Of a stretch of DNA of 35,874 nt, positions 8,266 through 16,647 are shown piece after piece. The stretch's first letter is position 1; each line of letters starts with the position of its first letter. The position numbers were made by a program, and so were the translations under genes. Origin of the DNA: an uncultured Thermoleophilia bacterium (GTDB taxonomy: Bacteria; Actinomycetota; Thermoleophilia; UBA2241); contig CAIOZS010000002.1 of the NCBI GenBank assembly GCA_903862845.1, positions 1 through 35,874 on the forward strand, given 5' to 3'. The notes below the pieces were generated by a model. That model made no database searches, was not told the DNA's origin, and saw only the letters and a program-made list of their open reading frames with translations.

Positions 8266-9357
8266 CTACCCGCCAGAGGTGACGCCGGTCGCGGTCACGG
8301 TGAAGAACGTCTGGACCGCCTCGGCGAGACCCTGCGGGTCCTGATACATGAGCCCGTGGCCGGCGCCGGCGAAGCGTTCCAGCCACGAGCCGGGCACGCG
8401 CGCCGCCATCATGACGGCGTTCTGCTGGGGCGCTATCACGTCGTCGGTGCCCGTCACGAAGAGGGCCGGGCAGGTGATGCTCGTGAGACCGCTCCACACG
8501 CCGGCCCACGCGCCGAGCGCCTCGTTCTGCAGGTTGATGGCCGCCGGCTTGGCCTGCTCGGTGGGGATCGGGAAGGCCGCCGCGTAGGCCGGGTTCGCGG
8601 TGCGGTAGGCCGCCGGGAAGAGCAGCTCGATCAGCCGCTCGCCGCGCTTCTGCGCTGAGCCGGAGGTGTCCATCAGGACCGCCAGCGCCTGCTTGGTGGG
8701 CGGGAGCGCCCGGCGTCCGCCGGGATCGCCGGCGTACGAGACCAGGCTGCGGACCACGGCGGGGTGGCGCACCGCGAGATCGAGCGCCACGTCGGCGCCC
8801 ATCGACCAGCCCAGGATGTCGAGCTTGTCGTACCCGAGCGCCGTGATCAGCCCGGCAGTGTCGTCGGCGAGCTGCGAGAACCGGTACGCGCCGGCGGGGT
8901 CGTTTGTCTCGCCGATGCCGCGGTTGTCGAACACGATGACGGCGCGGTCCTGGGCGAGCGCCGTCACGAGCGCGGGCGACCAGAGGTCCATCGTCCCGCT
9001 GGAGCCCATGATGAGCAGCAGCGGTGTCTGCGTGCCTGCGGCCGTGCCAGCGGCGGCAGCCGGTGCCAAGGGACCGACGACGCGGTAGCCCATCGAGAGG
9101 TCGCCGACGGCGACGTGCTGGACCGGCGCGGCCTGCACCACGTCGGCGACCGGCGCGCCGCTGGCGGCCGGGCTCGGCGTCGCGGAGGTGCCCGCCGGGC
9201 TCGGCGTCGCCGAAGTGCCGGCCGGGCTCGGCGTCGCGCTGGTGCTCGCCGCTCCGCCGCCGGCCGCCGTGCCGCCGCAGGCGGCGCCGAGCAGCGCCAC
9301 GGCGGCGCCTGCCGCCACGATCCCGAGCCATGTGCTTCCCGTTCCTGAGCGTCTCAT
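8266..9357 (-). CDS. Alpha/beta-hydrolase lipoprotein
   Basis: 363 aa from ATG 9357, with GGGGAGG six bases upstream. A lipoprotein signal (IVAAGAAVALLGAACGG, lipobox Cys27) leads to a linker of three exact TSATPSPAG repeats (residues 39-65). The hydrolase domain then shows the oxyanion region LLLIMGSSGTMDLWS, FDNRGIGET, the nucleophile elbow LGWSMGAD (Ser185), the acid strand VTGTDDVIAP and the histidine loop GAGHGLMY, all three catalytic residues in order. Its substrate is not evident; lipid or ester hydrolysis on the outer membrane face is the simplest reading. It lies 90 bp upstream of the phospholipase B-like gene on the same strand, so a shared transcript of exported hydrolases (8266-5387) is possible. 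Confidence 0.85.
   Translation of the reverse strand: MRRSGTGSTWLGIVAAGAAVALLGAACGGTAAGGGAASTSATPSPAGTSATPSPAGTSATPSPAASGAPVADVVQAAPVQHVAVGDLSMGYRVVGPLAPAAAAGTAAGTQTPLLLIMGSSGTMDLWSPALVTALAQDRAVIVFDNRGIGETNDPAGAYRFSQLADDTAGLITALGYDKLDILGWSMGADVALDLAVRHPAVVRSLVSYAGDPGGRRALPPTKQALAVLMDTSGSAQKRGERLIELLFPAAYRTANPAYAAAFPIPTEQAKPAAINLQNEALGAWAGVWSGLTSITCPALFVTGTDDVIAPQQNAVMMAARVPGSWLERFAGAGHGLMYQDPQGLAEAVQTFFTVTATGVTSGG
9163..9243 (-). repeat. Three 27-bp coding tandem repeats
   Basis: Three consecutive 27-bp units each encode TSATPSPAG in the linker of the alpha/beta-hydrolase lipoprotein. The units are nearly identical at DNA level, so copy number probably varies by slippage and alters linker length between lipid anchor and enzyme. 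Confidence 0.85.
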
Positions 9358-9372
9358 CGCTGCACCTCCCCG

Positions 9373-9843
9373 CTACGCGACGAGCGCGTAGACGGCGAAG
9401 AACGTCATCATCGCCACGATCAGGAGGGTGAGCATGACCGCCCGCCACAGCCTCGCCGGCGAGCGCGTCTCATCGGTGAGGTATCGGTAGAGGTGCAGCA
9501 TCGCCGCCTGGAAGAGGTACAGCGAGTACCCGAGCAGCACGAGCGCCTGCGCGTGCACGCCCCAGCCGGCGATGACCGCCAGCAGGCCCATGGCGCCGAA
9601 GCCGAGGTTCGCGAACCCGACCTCCCACATCCAGTCCGGCCTGTCCGTCTCCCAACCGAGTCGTTTGGCGTCGGCCTTGTAGAAGATGTAGTGGCGGATG
9701 AACCCGATCACGCCCTCGACGCCCACGGTCATGACCGTCACGATCGCCAGCGACTTGTTCACGTCGTGGCCCAGATAGTAGAACCCCAGGAAGACGCCGA
9801 CGCCGACGACGACCCACCCCACGATGCTGATCCACTTGACCAT
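9373..9843 (-). CDS. Four-helix membrane protein, DUF6790-like
   Basis: 156 aa from ATG 9843 (GAGAGGGGCAGG upstream). Four hydrophobic helices are visible: WISIVGWVVVGVGVFLGFYY, a segment around VMTVGVEGVIGFIRHYIF, GFANLGFGAMGLLAVIAGW with ALVLLGYSLYLFQAAML, and AVMLTLLIVAMMTFFAVYAL at the C-terminus. The phrase W-E-V-G-F-A-N-L-x-F-G after RLGWETDRPDW is what I recall from DUF6790 integral membrane proteins, whose function is unknown. It precedes the alpha/beta-hydrolase lipoprotein by 15 bp on the same strand, so the two are very likely co-transcribed. No transport or enzyme motif is seen. Confidence 0.65.
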   Translation of the reverse strand: MVKWISIVGWVVVGVGVFLGFYYLGHDVNKSLAIVTVMTVGVEGVIGFIRHYIFYKADAKRLGWETDRPDWMWEVGFANLGFGAMGLLAVIAGWGVHAQALVLLGYSLYLFQAAMLHLYRYLTDETRSPARLWRAVMLTLLIVAMMTFFAVYALVA

Positions 9844-10020
9844 GCCTGCCCCTCTCTCGATTCGTGCCCCAGCGTGTGACGGCTCGGGGGTGGCGCTCCC
9901 GGATGGAGAGCACGGCGTTGGCCTCTTCCGTGGCACGCCTGCCCCCGGCCTGCGTGCCCTCATTGATCCCGCATCACCTTTGTCGGCAGGTGCCGCGGCG
10001 AACGTGAGTGACGGGCCCTC

Positions 10021-11091
10021 CTAGAACACCCTGGCGGCACGCTCGAGCACGGCCTGCGGCACCTGCACGCCGGCGGCAGCCGCCGCCGCCGTGTTCACGT
10101 AGAGCAGCGTGTCCGAGTCTTTCTGGAGCGGCATCGCGGCGGGGTCCTTTCCGCCCAGCACCGCGGCCAGCAGACGGCCCCCGGATCTGCCGGCCTGCGC
10201 GAAGTCGGGGCCGACGCCGGCGACGGCGCCCTGCTCGACGAACCCGGGATCGTTGATGAACAAGGGCATGCCGTCCTGCCGAGTGACCGCGACCACGTCG
10301 GCGAAGGCACCCATCACGGTGTTGTCCCCGGTGATGTAAAGCGCCTGGGGGTTGCCCGGGCCGCCGGCCTGGGGGCGCCCGCCGAGAAAGCCTTCGAGCG
10401 CGGACCTGACGTCCTCGGGGCGCTTGACCGAGAGCTTGGCGAGGCGCATCCCCTGCGCGGCGCAGGAGGCCTCCATGCGCTTCACGGCGGCCCTCGAGTT
10501 GGCTTCGCTCGGGTTGTACACGGTGCCGATGACGGCGATCCCGGGCAGGCACTCCGCGATGAGGTCGATGGTCTGCTCGACGGGCGGCGGCGTGTAGACG
10601 CCGGTGAGGTTGGACGGGTGGTGGCCTGGCGACTCGGCGACGCCCGCGGCCATGGGGTCGTACACCGAGGTGAAGACGACGGGCGTGTCCTTGACGTACT
10701 TCGCCGCGGCCACGAGGCACGGCGTGGTGAGCGGCACCACGGCGTCCAGCCCGGCGGCGGCGAAGTCGCGGGCCGTGCCGTCGATGAGGGCCTGGTCCCC
10801 GCCGCAGTCGCGGCGGTCGATGCGCAGGTTCTCGCCGAGCGTGTAGCCCCGGTCCGCGAGGCCCGCGACCAACCCTCTGTATGCGGACTCCGTATCGGCG
10901 TCGGGCCCGAACTGGAAGACGCCGATCCTCTTCACGCTCTGCCCGCACGAACAGGCGAGCAGGACGAGCGCCGCCAGCACGAGGCCGGTGACGGTCGTCA
11001 ACGCCGGGGAGCGCGGCCGCGGGAGTCTCGCGAACGTGCCTCTGCGACCGCGCAGGCACGACCTCGCGCCCTGCTCCCGGCCGCTCCTCAC
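10021..11091 (-). CDS. ABC-type substrate-binding lipoprotein (PF04392-like)
   Basis: 356 aa from GTG 11091; the start overlaps the TGA of the upstream phosphatase gene as GTGA. A basic N-terminus and VTGLVLAALVLLACSCGQ form a lipoprotein signal. The mature part reads VKRIGVFQFGPDADTESAYRG, GYTLGENLRIDRR, VFTSVYDPMAAGVAES, NLTGVYTPPPVEQTIDLI and YNPSEANSRAAVKRM, the signature order of the ABC_sub_bind family (TrpX-like binding proteins). Members bind amino acids or related small ligands for ABC importers. No permease or ATPase gene is adjacent, and coupling to a PAS-SpoIIE phosphatase instead suggests the protein may serve as a sensor input. That role is inference. Confidence 0.85.
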   Translation of the reverse strand: MRSGREQGARSCLRGRRGTFARLPRPRSPALTTVTGLVLAALVLLACSCGQSVKRIGVFQFGPDADTESAYRGLVAGLADRGYTLGENLRIDRRDCGGDQALIDGTARDFAAAGLDAVVPLTTPCLVAAAKYVKDTPVVFTSVYDPMAAGVAESPGHHPSNLTGVYTPPPVEQTIDLIAECLPGIAVIGTVYNPSEANSRAAVKRMEASCAAQGMRLAKLSVKRPEDVRSALEGFLGGRPQAGGPGNPQALYITGDNTVMGAFADVVAVTRQDGMPLFINDPGFVEQGAVAGVGPDFAQAGRSGGRLLAAVLGGKDPAAMPLQKDSDTLLYVNTAAAAAAGVQVPQAVLERAARVF

Positions 11092-13106
11092 GGCACGCCC
11101 TTGATGACCATCAGCGTGATGTCATCGAACTGGGGGGCGTCCCCGGCAAACTGCTGCACGCCCTCGAGGATCTCCGTCAGGATCTCGTGCGCGGGCAGTC
11201 GCACGCTCTTCCTGATGATCGCCTCCAGCCTGGCTTCGCCGAACATCTCTTGCTCGGCATTCATCGATTCCGTGACGCCGTCCGTGTACATGACGAGGCC
11301 GTCGCCAGGTCCGATGTCGACGGTCCGGGAAGAGTAGTCCCGGCCCTCGGCGGCGCCCAGAGCTATGCCCGTCGGCATGAGCCTCTCGAGGGCTCCGTCC
11401 GCGCCGCGGAACACGAGCGGTGGGTTGTGACCCGCATTCACGTAGGTCAGGGCGCGCGTCTTCTCGGAAAGCGCCCCGTAGAAGAGGGTCACGAACATCC
11501 CGGCCTTGGAATCCTGGGCGATGACGTTGTTCGCGTCGTGGATCGCGCGGGCCGGATCGCGGTGCCAGAGCGCGTTCACGCGGACGACGATCCGCGACAA
11601 GGCCATGAACAGCGCCGCCGGCACTCCCTTTCCCGAGACATCGGCGATGAGGATCCCAAGCGTGCCTTTCTCGAGCGGCACGACCTCGAACGGGATCACG
11701 TCGAAGAAATCGCCGCCCACCTCCATGGCCATCACGCTCCTCGCCGCGATATCGAAGCCGGTGATCTGCGGGACGACCTCGGGAAGAAAGCTCTGCTGGA
11801 TCTCCGCCGCGATCTGGAGCTCGGCATTTGAGCGCGCAAGATGCGCTTCCATCTCACGGCGCGCGGTGATATCGCGGATCGTCTCGATGGCCCCGGTGAT
11901 GTTTCCTTCGGGATCGTAGAGGGGGCTCGCCTTGGCCCAGAAGTACTTGCCCGCTTCCCCCAGCTTGGGGATGAACGTGTCCACAACGAGCGTATCGCCC
12001 TCCCGCTGCACGTGGGCGTACCGGCTCTCGATCTCCGCTTCGGGCATGAGGATCAGATCGGCCAGCATGAGTCTGCGCTCGTCGTAGAACGGCAGGGCAT
12101 ACTCGTAGTCTCCTTTGCCCACCATCTCTCGTGCAGATACGCCGGTCAGCTCCTCGATCGCCCGGTTCCACGTGACCACCACGCCGTCCCTGTCGATGGC
12201 GAAGGTGGCGTCCGGCAAGAAGCTGATGATCTCTGCGAGGCTCTGGCGCGAGCGGGAGATCTCGTGCTCCGCCCGCTTGCGGTCGGAGATGTCGCGGATC
12301 GTCTCGATAGCCCCAGATACCTCGCCCTGCGGGTCATACAGCGGGCTGGCTTTTGCCCAGAAGCACGCGCCCCCGTCGCGGAAGGTCGGGATGAAGACGT
12401 CCACCACGAGCGTGTCGCCCATCCTCTCGATGGTGTCGTAGCGCTTTTCGATCTCCGCTTCCGGCATGAACACGAGGTTGGCCAGCATCGGCTTGCGCTC
12501 GCCGTAGAACGGGAGCGCATACTCATAGTCACCCTTGCCCAGCATGGCTTCTGCGGCGACGCCGGTCATCTCCTCCAGCGCTCGGTTCCAGGCGATCACC
12601 CGCCCTTCGAGGTCGATCACGAAGGTGGCGTCCGGGAGAAAGTCGATGATCTCCGCCATCCGCTGGCTGGTCTTCGCCATCTCCTGCTCGGCGCGCTTGC
12701 GGCCCGTGATGTCCCTGATCGTCTCGATGGCCCCGATGACGGCGCCCTGCGCGTCGTACAGTGGACTGGCTTTCGCCCAGAAGTAGGCACCATCGGGGCG
12801 AAACGTGGGGATGAAGATGTCGACCACGAGCGTGTCGCCGACCCTCTCAACCGCGTCATACCGCTGCTCGATCTCCGCCTCCGGCATGAACACGAGGTTG
12901 GCCAGCATCGGCTTGCGCTCCCCATAGAACGGGAGGGCGTACTCGTAGTCACCCTTGCCCAGCATGGACGCGGCGGATACGCCGGTCACCTCCTCCATGG
13001 CCCGGTTCCAGGCGATCACTCTTCCGTCGAGATCGACCACGAACATGGCATCCGGCAGAAACGCGATGATCTCCCCGGCGAACGTCTCTCCCCGCGATCC
13101 CATCAT
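11088..13106 (-). CDS. Triple-PAS SpoIIE-type PP2C phosphatase
   Basis: 672 aa from ATG 13106 (GGGAG upstream). Three PAS domains occupy residues about 10-140, 150-280 and 290-420, in exact 140-residue register: FLPDA recurs at 16, 156 and 296, and KGDYEYALPFY at 51, 191 and 331. A short helical linker (ARSNAELQIAAEIQQSFLPE) leads into the SpoIIE domain, residues about 430-672. Its metal ligands are visible in GGDFFD, IADVSGKG, YTDGVTES and FDDITLMVI. Such proteins dephosphorylate anti-sigma-factor antagonists and so control stress sigma factors. There is no membrane segment, so it should be cytoplasmic. The GTGA overlap couples it to the binding lipoprotein downstream. No anti-sigma kinase gene lies nearby. 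Confidence 0.92.
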   Translation of the reverse strand: MMGSRGETFAGEIIAFLPDAMFVVDLDGRVIAWNRAMEEVTGVSAASMLGKGDYEYALPFYGERKPMLANLVFMPEAEIEQRYDAVERVGDTLVVDIFIPTFRPDGAYFWAKASPLYDAQGAVIGAIETIRDITGRKRAEQEMAKTSQRMAEIIDFLPDATFVIDLEGRVIAWNRALEEMTGVAAEAMLGKGDYEYALPFYGERKPMLANLVFMPEAEIEKRYDTIERMGDTLVVDVFIPTFRDGGACFWAKASPLYDPQGEVSGAIETIRDISDRKRAEHEISRSRQSLAEIISFLPDATFAIDRDGVVVTWNRAIEELTGVSAREMVGKGDYEYALPFYDERRLMLADLILMPEAEIESRYAHVQREGDTLVVDTFIPKLGEAGKYFWAKASPLYDPEGNITGAIETIRDITARREMEAHLARSNAELQIAAEIQQSFLPEVVPQITGFDIAARSVMAMEVGGDFFDVIPFEVVPLEKGTLGILIADVSGKGVPAALFMALSRIVVRVNALWHRDPARAIHDANNVIAQDSKAGMFVTLFYGALSEKTRALTYVNAGHNPPLVFRGADGALERLMPTGIALGAAEGRDYSSRTVDIGPGDGLVMYTDGVTESMNAEQEMFGEARLEAIIRKSVRLPAHEILTEILEGVQQFAGDAPQFDDITLMVIKGVP
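11817..13076 (-). repeat. Three 420-bp in-frame repeats encoding PAS domains
   Basis: Three direct repeats with a constant period of 420 bp make up the sensory half of the phosphatase gene. Units 1 and 2 are the most alike, with long blocks of identical protein such as YGERKPMLANLVFMPEAEIE; unit 3 is more diverged. The exact register without indels implies recent or conversion-maintained duplication. Confidence 0.85.
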
Positions 13107-13532
13107 GCTGCTCCCATCAGAGACGGATTCGGTCGGCGCCGGCGGACGCTGCGCGAAGGGACGGCTTCTGCGTGCTTGGACCGCGCACCGCGCTCAGAAG
13201 CTCCGGCCGCGCCTCCCCCGCGCGTCCTGCGGCGAGCCCGTGGTGCTCGCCTGCTTTCTCCCGCCTGTGAGCCCCCATAGACACGTTCCCTGCTTGCGGA
13301 CAGACTGTTTCTCCGACGCCCGACGACTTGCCTGCGGCCGACGGACCGCGGCCGCAGGCAGCCCCGGGAAGAGCGTAACCCCTCAGGCCGAAGGTTGACA
13401 GGTGAAAACGCTTCTCGAGGATCCCTGCCCTTCTGCGGTCGGCGCCGCTCGCGGGCCGGGAAGCCATCGTGGCCAGGCTGCCCCAGATAGTCCGCGCAGA
13501 GCCGGCCCTCGCGGAGCAGCCCACGCCGGAAG
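13107..13532. other. Intergenic region with one strong hairpin
   Basis: 426 bp with no credible gene on either strand. An 11-bp perfect stem (TGCCTGCGGCC at 13329-13339 and its complement at 13350-13360) with a 10-nt loop is the only obvious structure. It has no T-run on either side, so it is a weak candidate terminator for the HD gene and could equally be a leader structure of the phosphatase gene. No known riboswitch consensus was recognised. Confidence 0.45.
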
Positions 13533-14126
13533 CTACGTCCGCCCCTCCTCATCCACAGCCGCGGTCCACTTATCGGCAAAGTGGACGAGCATCTGCAATC
13601 TGCATTCGCGGTGGTGATAGTCGAGGTTGTTGACGCCGCCGGACACGGGGTAGATGCCGTCGTGGGCGACGATGGCCTGGGCCTCGTCCTCGGTCAGCTC
13701 GACGCGGTTGCTGATGAGGTAGAGGCTCCGCACGGCGAGGTTCATCGTCGTCGCCTCAGGGTTGACCTTGTAGGTCTTGCCGCGCTTCGTGACCTCCCAC
13801 TGCACGTCGTTGCGCAGGTAGTAGGGCTTGCCCGGATAGCCGACCTTGCCGAGGTCGTGGAAGAGCGCCGCGATGACCACCGACTCGTCGGGGATGTTCG
13901 GCGCCAGCAGACTCCGGATGCTGAGGGCGTTGCAGGTCACGCCGACGGAATGCAGCAGCAGGCCTCGCTCGATGTTGAGATGGAAGCGCGTGGAGGCGGG
14001 CGCGGTCAGCCAGCTCGTCTCGCGCTCGATGTAGTCCTTGAAGGCGAGGACCTGCGCCTTGCGCGGGCCGAGGAGCTCAAAGAGCGCGTGGTACCTGGCG
14101 TCCAGGTTGTCGAGGGTGAGCGTCAT
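13533..14126 (-). CDS. HD-domain hydrolase, second gene of a two-gene unit
   Basis: 197 aa. ATG 14126 is chosen because it overlaps the TGA of the upstream gene (TGATG). The HD motif is spread as LLLHSVGVTCNALSI (His), VIAALFHDLGKVG (His-Asp) and AIVAHDGIYP, matching metal-dependent phosphohydrolases of the HD superfamily. The segment between GKVGYPGKPYYLR and SRV..TEDEAQ is a beta-rich insertion. These enzymes act on nucleotides, cyclic nucleotides or nucleic acids; the substrate is not visible here. Strict coupling to a 626-aa protein with a possible nuclease motif suggests a joint role in nucleic-acid processing or defence. A truncated homologue of this gene lies at 28749-29172, without the partner. 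Confidence 0.7.
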   Translation of the reverse strand: MTLTLDNLDARYHALFELLGPRKAQVLAFKDYIERETSWLTAPASTRFHLNIERGLLLHSVGVTCNALSIRSLLAPNIPDESVVIAALFHDLGKVGYPGKPYYLRNDVQWEVTKRGKTYKVNPEATTMNLAVRSLYLISNRVELTEDEAQAIVAHDGIYPVSGGVNNLDYHHRECRLQMLVHFADKWTAAVDEEGRT

Positions 14127-16006
14127 CACAGAGTCTTGGCGTGCTCGAGGAGCCTGGCGACGTCCTGCCACTCCCGGTCGTCGTCGCCGAGCTCATCCAC
14201 TGCAGCGGGGATGAGGTAGGCGACGGCCGGCCCCTTCTTTTCGTACGGCCGGCCGGCGCCGTCCAGCCAGCGGGCATTGGGGCCTGCGTAGCCCGCGAGA
14301 GAAGCAACGGGGATCTCTGCGAAGAGCGTCGCGGGCAGGTCGTCGCCGCGGCGTTTCAGCACGAGCGCGATGCCGTCAGCCTGCGGATGGAGCTGGGCGA
14401 TGTTGGTCTTGCCGGCGCAGCTCAGATTGACGTACTGGGACTTGCGCCCGCACTCCTCCATGCCGCCGGTCTTGATGATCCGCTCGGCGAACGCAGCGCG
14501 CTCGTCGAAGACCTCCTCGACGGTGGCGCTGGGCTCCAGGGCTGCGCTCCAGCCGCTTCCCCCTTGCGGGGCTGCCGGCCTGGCGGAGGAGGACACCGCC
14601 TCCGGCCCGGCCTCGATGCCGAGCCTCGCCAGCCGTGCGATGAGCGCTGTCTGCACATCTGGATCGTTGGACGAGAGGTGATGCTTTCCGGCGAACGCGA
14701 ACCCGACGAAGATGACGACCAGCTTCTTGCCCTCCGGCAGCTCGAGCCCCTTGCAGGTTTCCAGGGCGCTCGCGATGGTCGGTGCCCCGCTCGTCCCTCT
14801 CGAGTCGTAGACCTCGATGGCCCATCCTTGCTTGAGGTCGTGGTGCATGAGCTCGCGATAGAGCTTGGACACGTCGCTGGTGCCGGGAGTCGCGTCGACG
14901 GCATGCGCCAGCATGTCCGGGTCGATGACCTTGTCGAGCGCCTTGTTCTTGCCGAGCTCGAAGGCGAACAGCGCCTGCAGCCTTTCGGCGCACCTGTCGT
15001 CGATGTCGTCGGGGGAGCTCGGCGGGAGAGTCAAGGCAAGGTCGAACCTCGCGCCCCTGGGAGTCTGGCCGATGCCGATGTACCGCGCGAGCGTGTAGTG
15101 CTCGGACTGCAGGAGCAGCGTGGAGAAGCCCGGCCGCGGATCGTCGATGCTGAGACGCGCACCCCCATGGGCATGGAGCCTGGCGTAGAGGTAGTCGCGG
15201 ATGCCGGTGTCGCCGTGAAAACCGAACGGGTGCGTGAGCAGCTTGGCGACCGTGTCTGCCACGGAGGCCATCGTGATCTGCTCGCAGAAGCGCTCGTAGT
15301 CCGTGGCCGGCGGCGCGGCGGGATGCTGCCCGTGGGTCTCCGCAGCCGACAGGTAGTCGAGGTCGTTGGTGACGCGGAGTGCCTCGAGCACCGCGGTGAA
15401 CCCGTCCGTGTAGTCCTCGCCCCACGAGCCGCCGGCGGTGCCATCGTGGAGGCAGCGCGCCATGTGCTTCGCGGCCTCGTCGACGGCGGCCCTGAGCTCC
15501 GGGCAGAAGTCTGGCCGGCGCTCAAGCAGCCAGGGAACCTTGCCCTGGGCCAGGATGCCGAGCGCGTCGATGGCGCCGACTGCGTCGTTGTAGCCATGCC
15601 CCTGCAGACTCCTGCCGGCGCAGAACAGCATGCCCGACTGCAGCGCCTCGCGGTAGCCGGGGATGGCGAGCGCGGTGAGCGGGTGGTCGCAGAGGCCGCG
15701 GGCCAGCGTCGCCGTGGCGATGTACGTGGGAGTGAAGATGTGCGCGACGCGCGTCTCTGCGTCCATGCCGTCGTCGCCGGGCGCAACCGCCCAGCTGCCC
15801 GGCATGGTCCTGCCCAGCGACCCACGCTGGCCTTCGACCAGCGAGCTCAGATAGCCGGCCAGATCGTCCAGCGAGTAGTCGGCGTCGTTGGGGACCGTGC
15901 CCGCATCCAGGGCGTCGAGAAGCTCCGTCATCGAGGCGATGATGCCCGGCTTCCCCGGCATCCCCCGATGGTCGCCCACGTCACTCTGCTGGAATCGCTT
16001 GATCAC
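14126..16006 (-). CDS. Unrecognised 626-aa protein with possible PD-(D/E)XK motif
   Basis: The start is GTG 16006 because AGGAGG lies eight bases upstream; longer frames lack a site. I do not recognise the family. Residues about 85-260 are helix-rich with many His/Asp (FTPTYIATATLARGLCDHPL, LCSWGED-type patches). A possible nuclease core lies in residues 310-430: ARFDLALTL (Asp322), FAFELGKNKALDKVID (Glu350, Lys353) and KKLVVIFVGFAFAGKHH, which resembles the D...ExxK order of PD-(D/E)XK enzymes with a long insert. The last 120 residues (NLSCAGKTNIAQLHP, GIALVLKRRGDDLPA) may be a separate recognition domain. The gene is translationally coupled to the HD hydrolase gene. A defence or repair role is inference only. 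Confidence 0.6.
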   Translation of the reverse strand: MIKRFQQSDVGDHRGMPGKPGIIASMTELLDALDAGTVPNDADYSLDDLAGYLSSLVEGQRGSLGRTMPGSWAVAPGDDGMDAETRVAHIFTPTYIATATLARGLCDHPLTALAIPGYREALQSGMLFCAGRSLQGHGYNDAVGAIDALGILAQGKVPWLLERRPDFCPELRAAVDEAAKHMARCLHDGTAGGSWGEDYTDGFTAVLEALRVTNDLDYLSAAETHGQHPAAPPATDYERFCEQITMASVADTVAKLLTHPFGFHGDTGIRDYLYARLHAHGGARLSIDDPRPGFSTLLLQSEHYTLARYIGIGQTPRGARFDLALTLPPSSPDDIDDRCAERLQALFAFELGKNKALDKVIDPDMLAHAVDATPGTSDVSKLYRELMHHDLKQGWAIEVYDSRGTSGAPTIASALETCKGLELPEGKKLVVIFVGFAFAGKHHLSSNDPDVQTALIARLARLGIEAGPEAVSSSARPAAPQGGSGWSAALEPSATVEEVFDERAAFAERIIKTGGMEECGRKSQYVNLSCAGKTNIAQLHPQADGIALVLKRRGDDLPATLFAEIPVASLAGYAGPNARWLDGAGRPYEKKGPAVAYLIPAAVDELGDDDREWQDVARLLEHAKTL

Positions 16007-16647
16007 GCTTGCCGCCTCCTGGCGCGATTGTCGGTGCCGCGAGCCCACGACCGAGCCGCGCGTGGCGGCGGTCGAGGAGCAACTCGCGGTCTTCGTATGC
16101 TCACAGTAGCAGGCGCCGCGGACGGAACTGCGGGCGCCGCAGCACCCGCAGCCGCGCAGCCGCCGGCCGGTGGATGCGGCGGATCTCGACCTCACGGCCG
16201 ACCGCCCGCGCGTGCTGGCCGCTCTCGTCCGCCCGCTCCACGCGGGCGGCCGCGAAGCCCCTGAGCTTCACGCCCCGCTCGCCGCCACGCGGCGGCATCC
16301 CCTCTATCGAAGGGGCACGTCCACGACAACGAACATCCTCCGGAACTTCCGTGCCCCTTGCCTTGACTTCTCGCTGCCCGGCCGCTCCAGGGCGGGGTGG
16401 TGCGCAAAGGGAAGACAAGGATTCCTTGACTTTCCGGTCGCGCGCGGCCGTCTGCAGGCTCGATCGCTGAGGGGGGAGACAAGGATCCGGCGGCATTCCT
16501 TGTCTTCCCTCGCAGCACTACCCCGCTGCGGCGGCCGCGGGTCGCGCTTGCCGCGAGGCAATCCGAGTGATGAACGGCGCTGCGATGGCGCCCTGAGCCT
16601 CCTCGTAGAGAATCAGCACATCGCCCGGCGTGGCAGTTAGGAGCAGC
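16007..16647. other. Divergent intergenic region with repeat and hairpin
   Basis: This 641-bp gap separates the minus-strand nuclease-like gene from the plus-strand FEN gene and must hold both promoters; neither is clear. It contains a 10-bp perfect stem (AAGGGGCACG at 16310-16319 and its complement at 16350-16359) and the 135-bp repeat at 16392-16526. Short frames on the minus strand are possible but have no ribosome-binding site or recognisable content. Confidence 0.5.
16392..16526 (+). repeat. 135-bp MITE-like repeat, copy B
   Basis: It is the same length and orientation as 3613-3747. The terminal inverted repeats are better preserved here: the left end GCGGGGTGGTGC...AGGGAAGACAAGGA matches the complement of the right end (TTCCTTGTCTTCCCT...GCACTACCCCGC) at about 28 of 34 positions. 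An internal direct copy, GGGGAGACAAGGATCC, is also present. It is non-coding. Confidence 0.78.

Noticed and set aside
13107-13532. Riboswitch upstream of the PAS-SpoIIE gene
   Set aside because: A strong hairpin and a GGGGTTACGC patch recall c-di-GMP elements, but the conserved GCAAACC and GGGACGCAAAGCC-type parts are absent.
14141-16264. Long plus-strand open frame of about 700 codons
   Set aside because: It mirrors the 626-aa gene on the other strand; long antisense frames are expected at this GC content.
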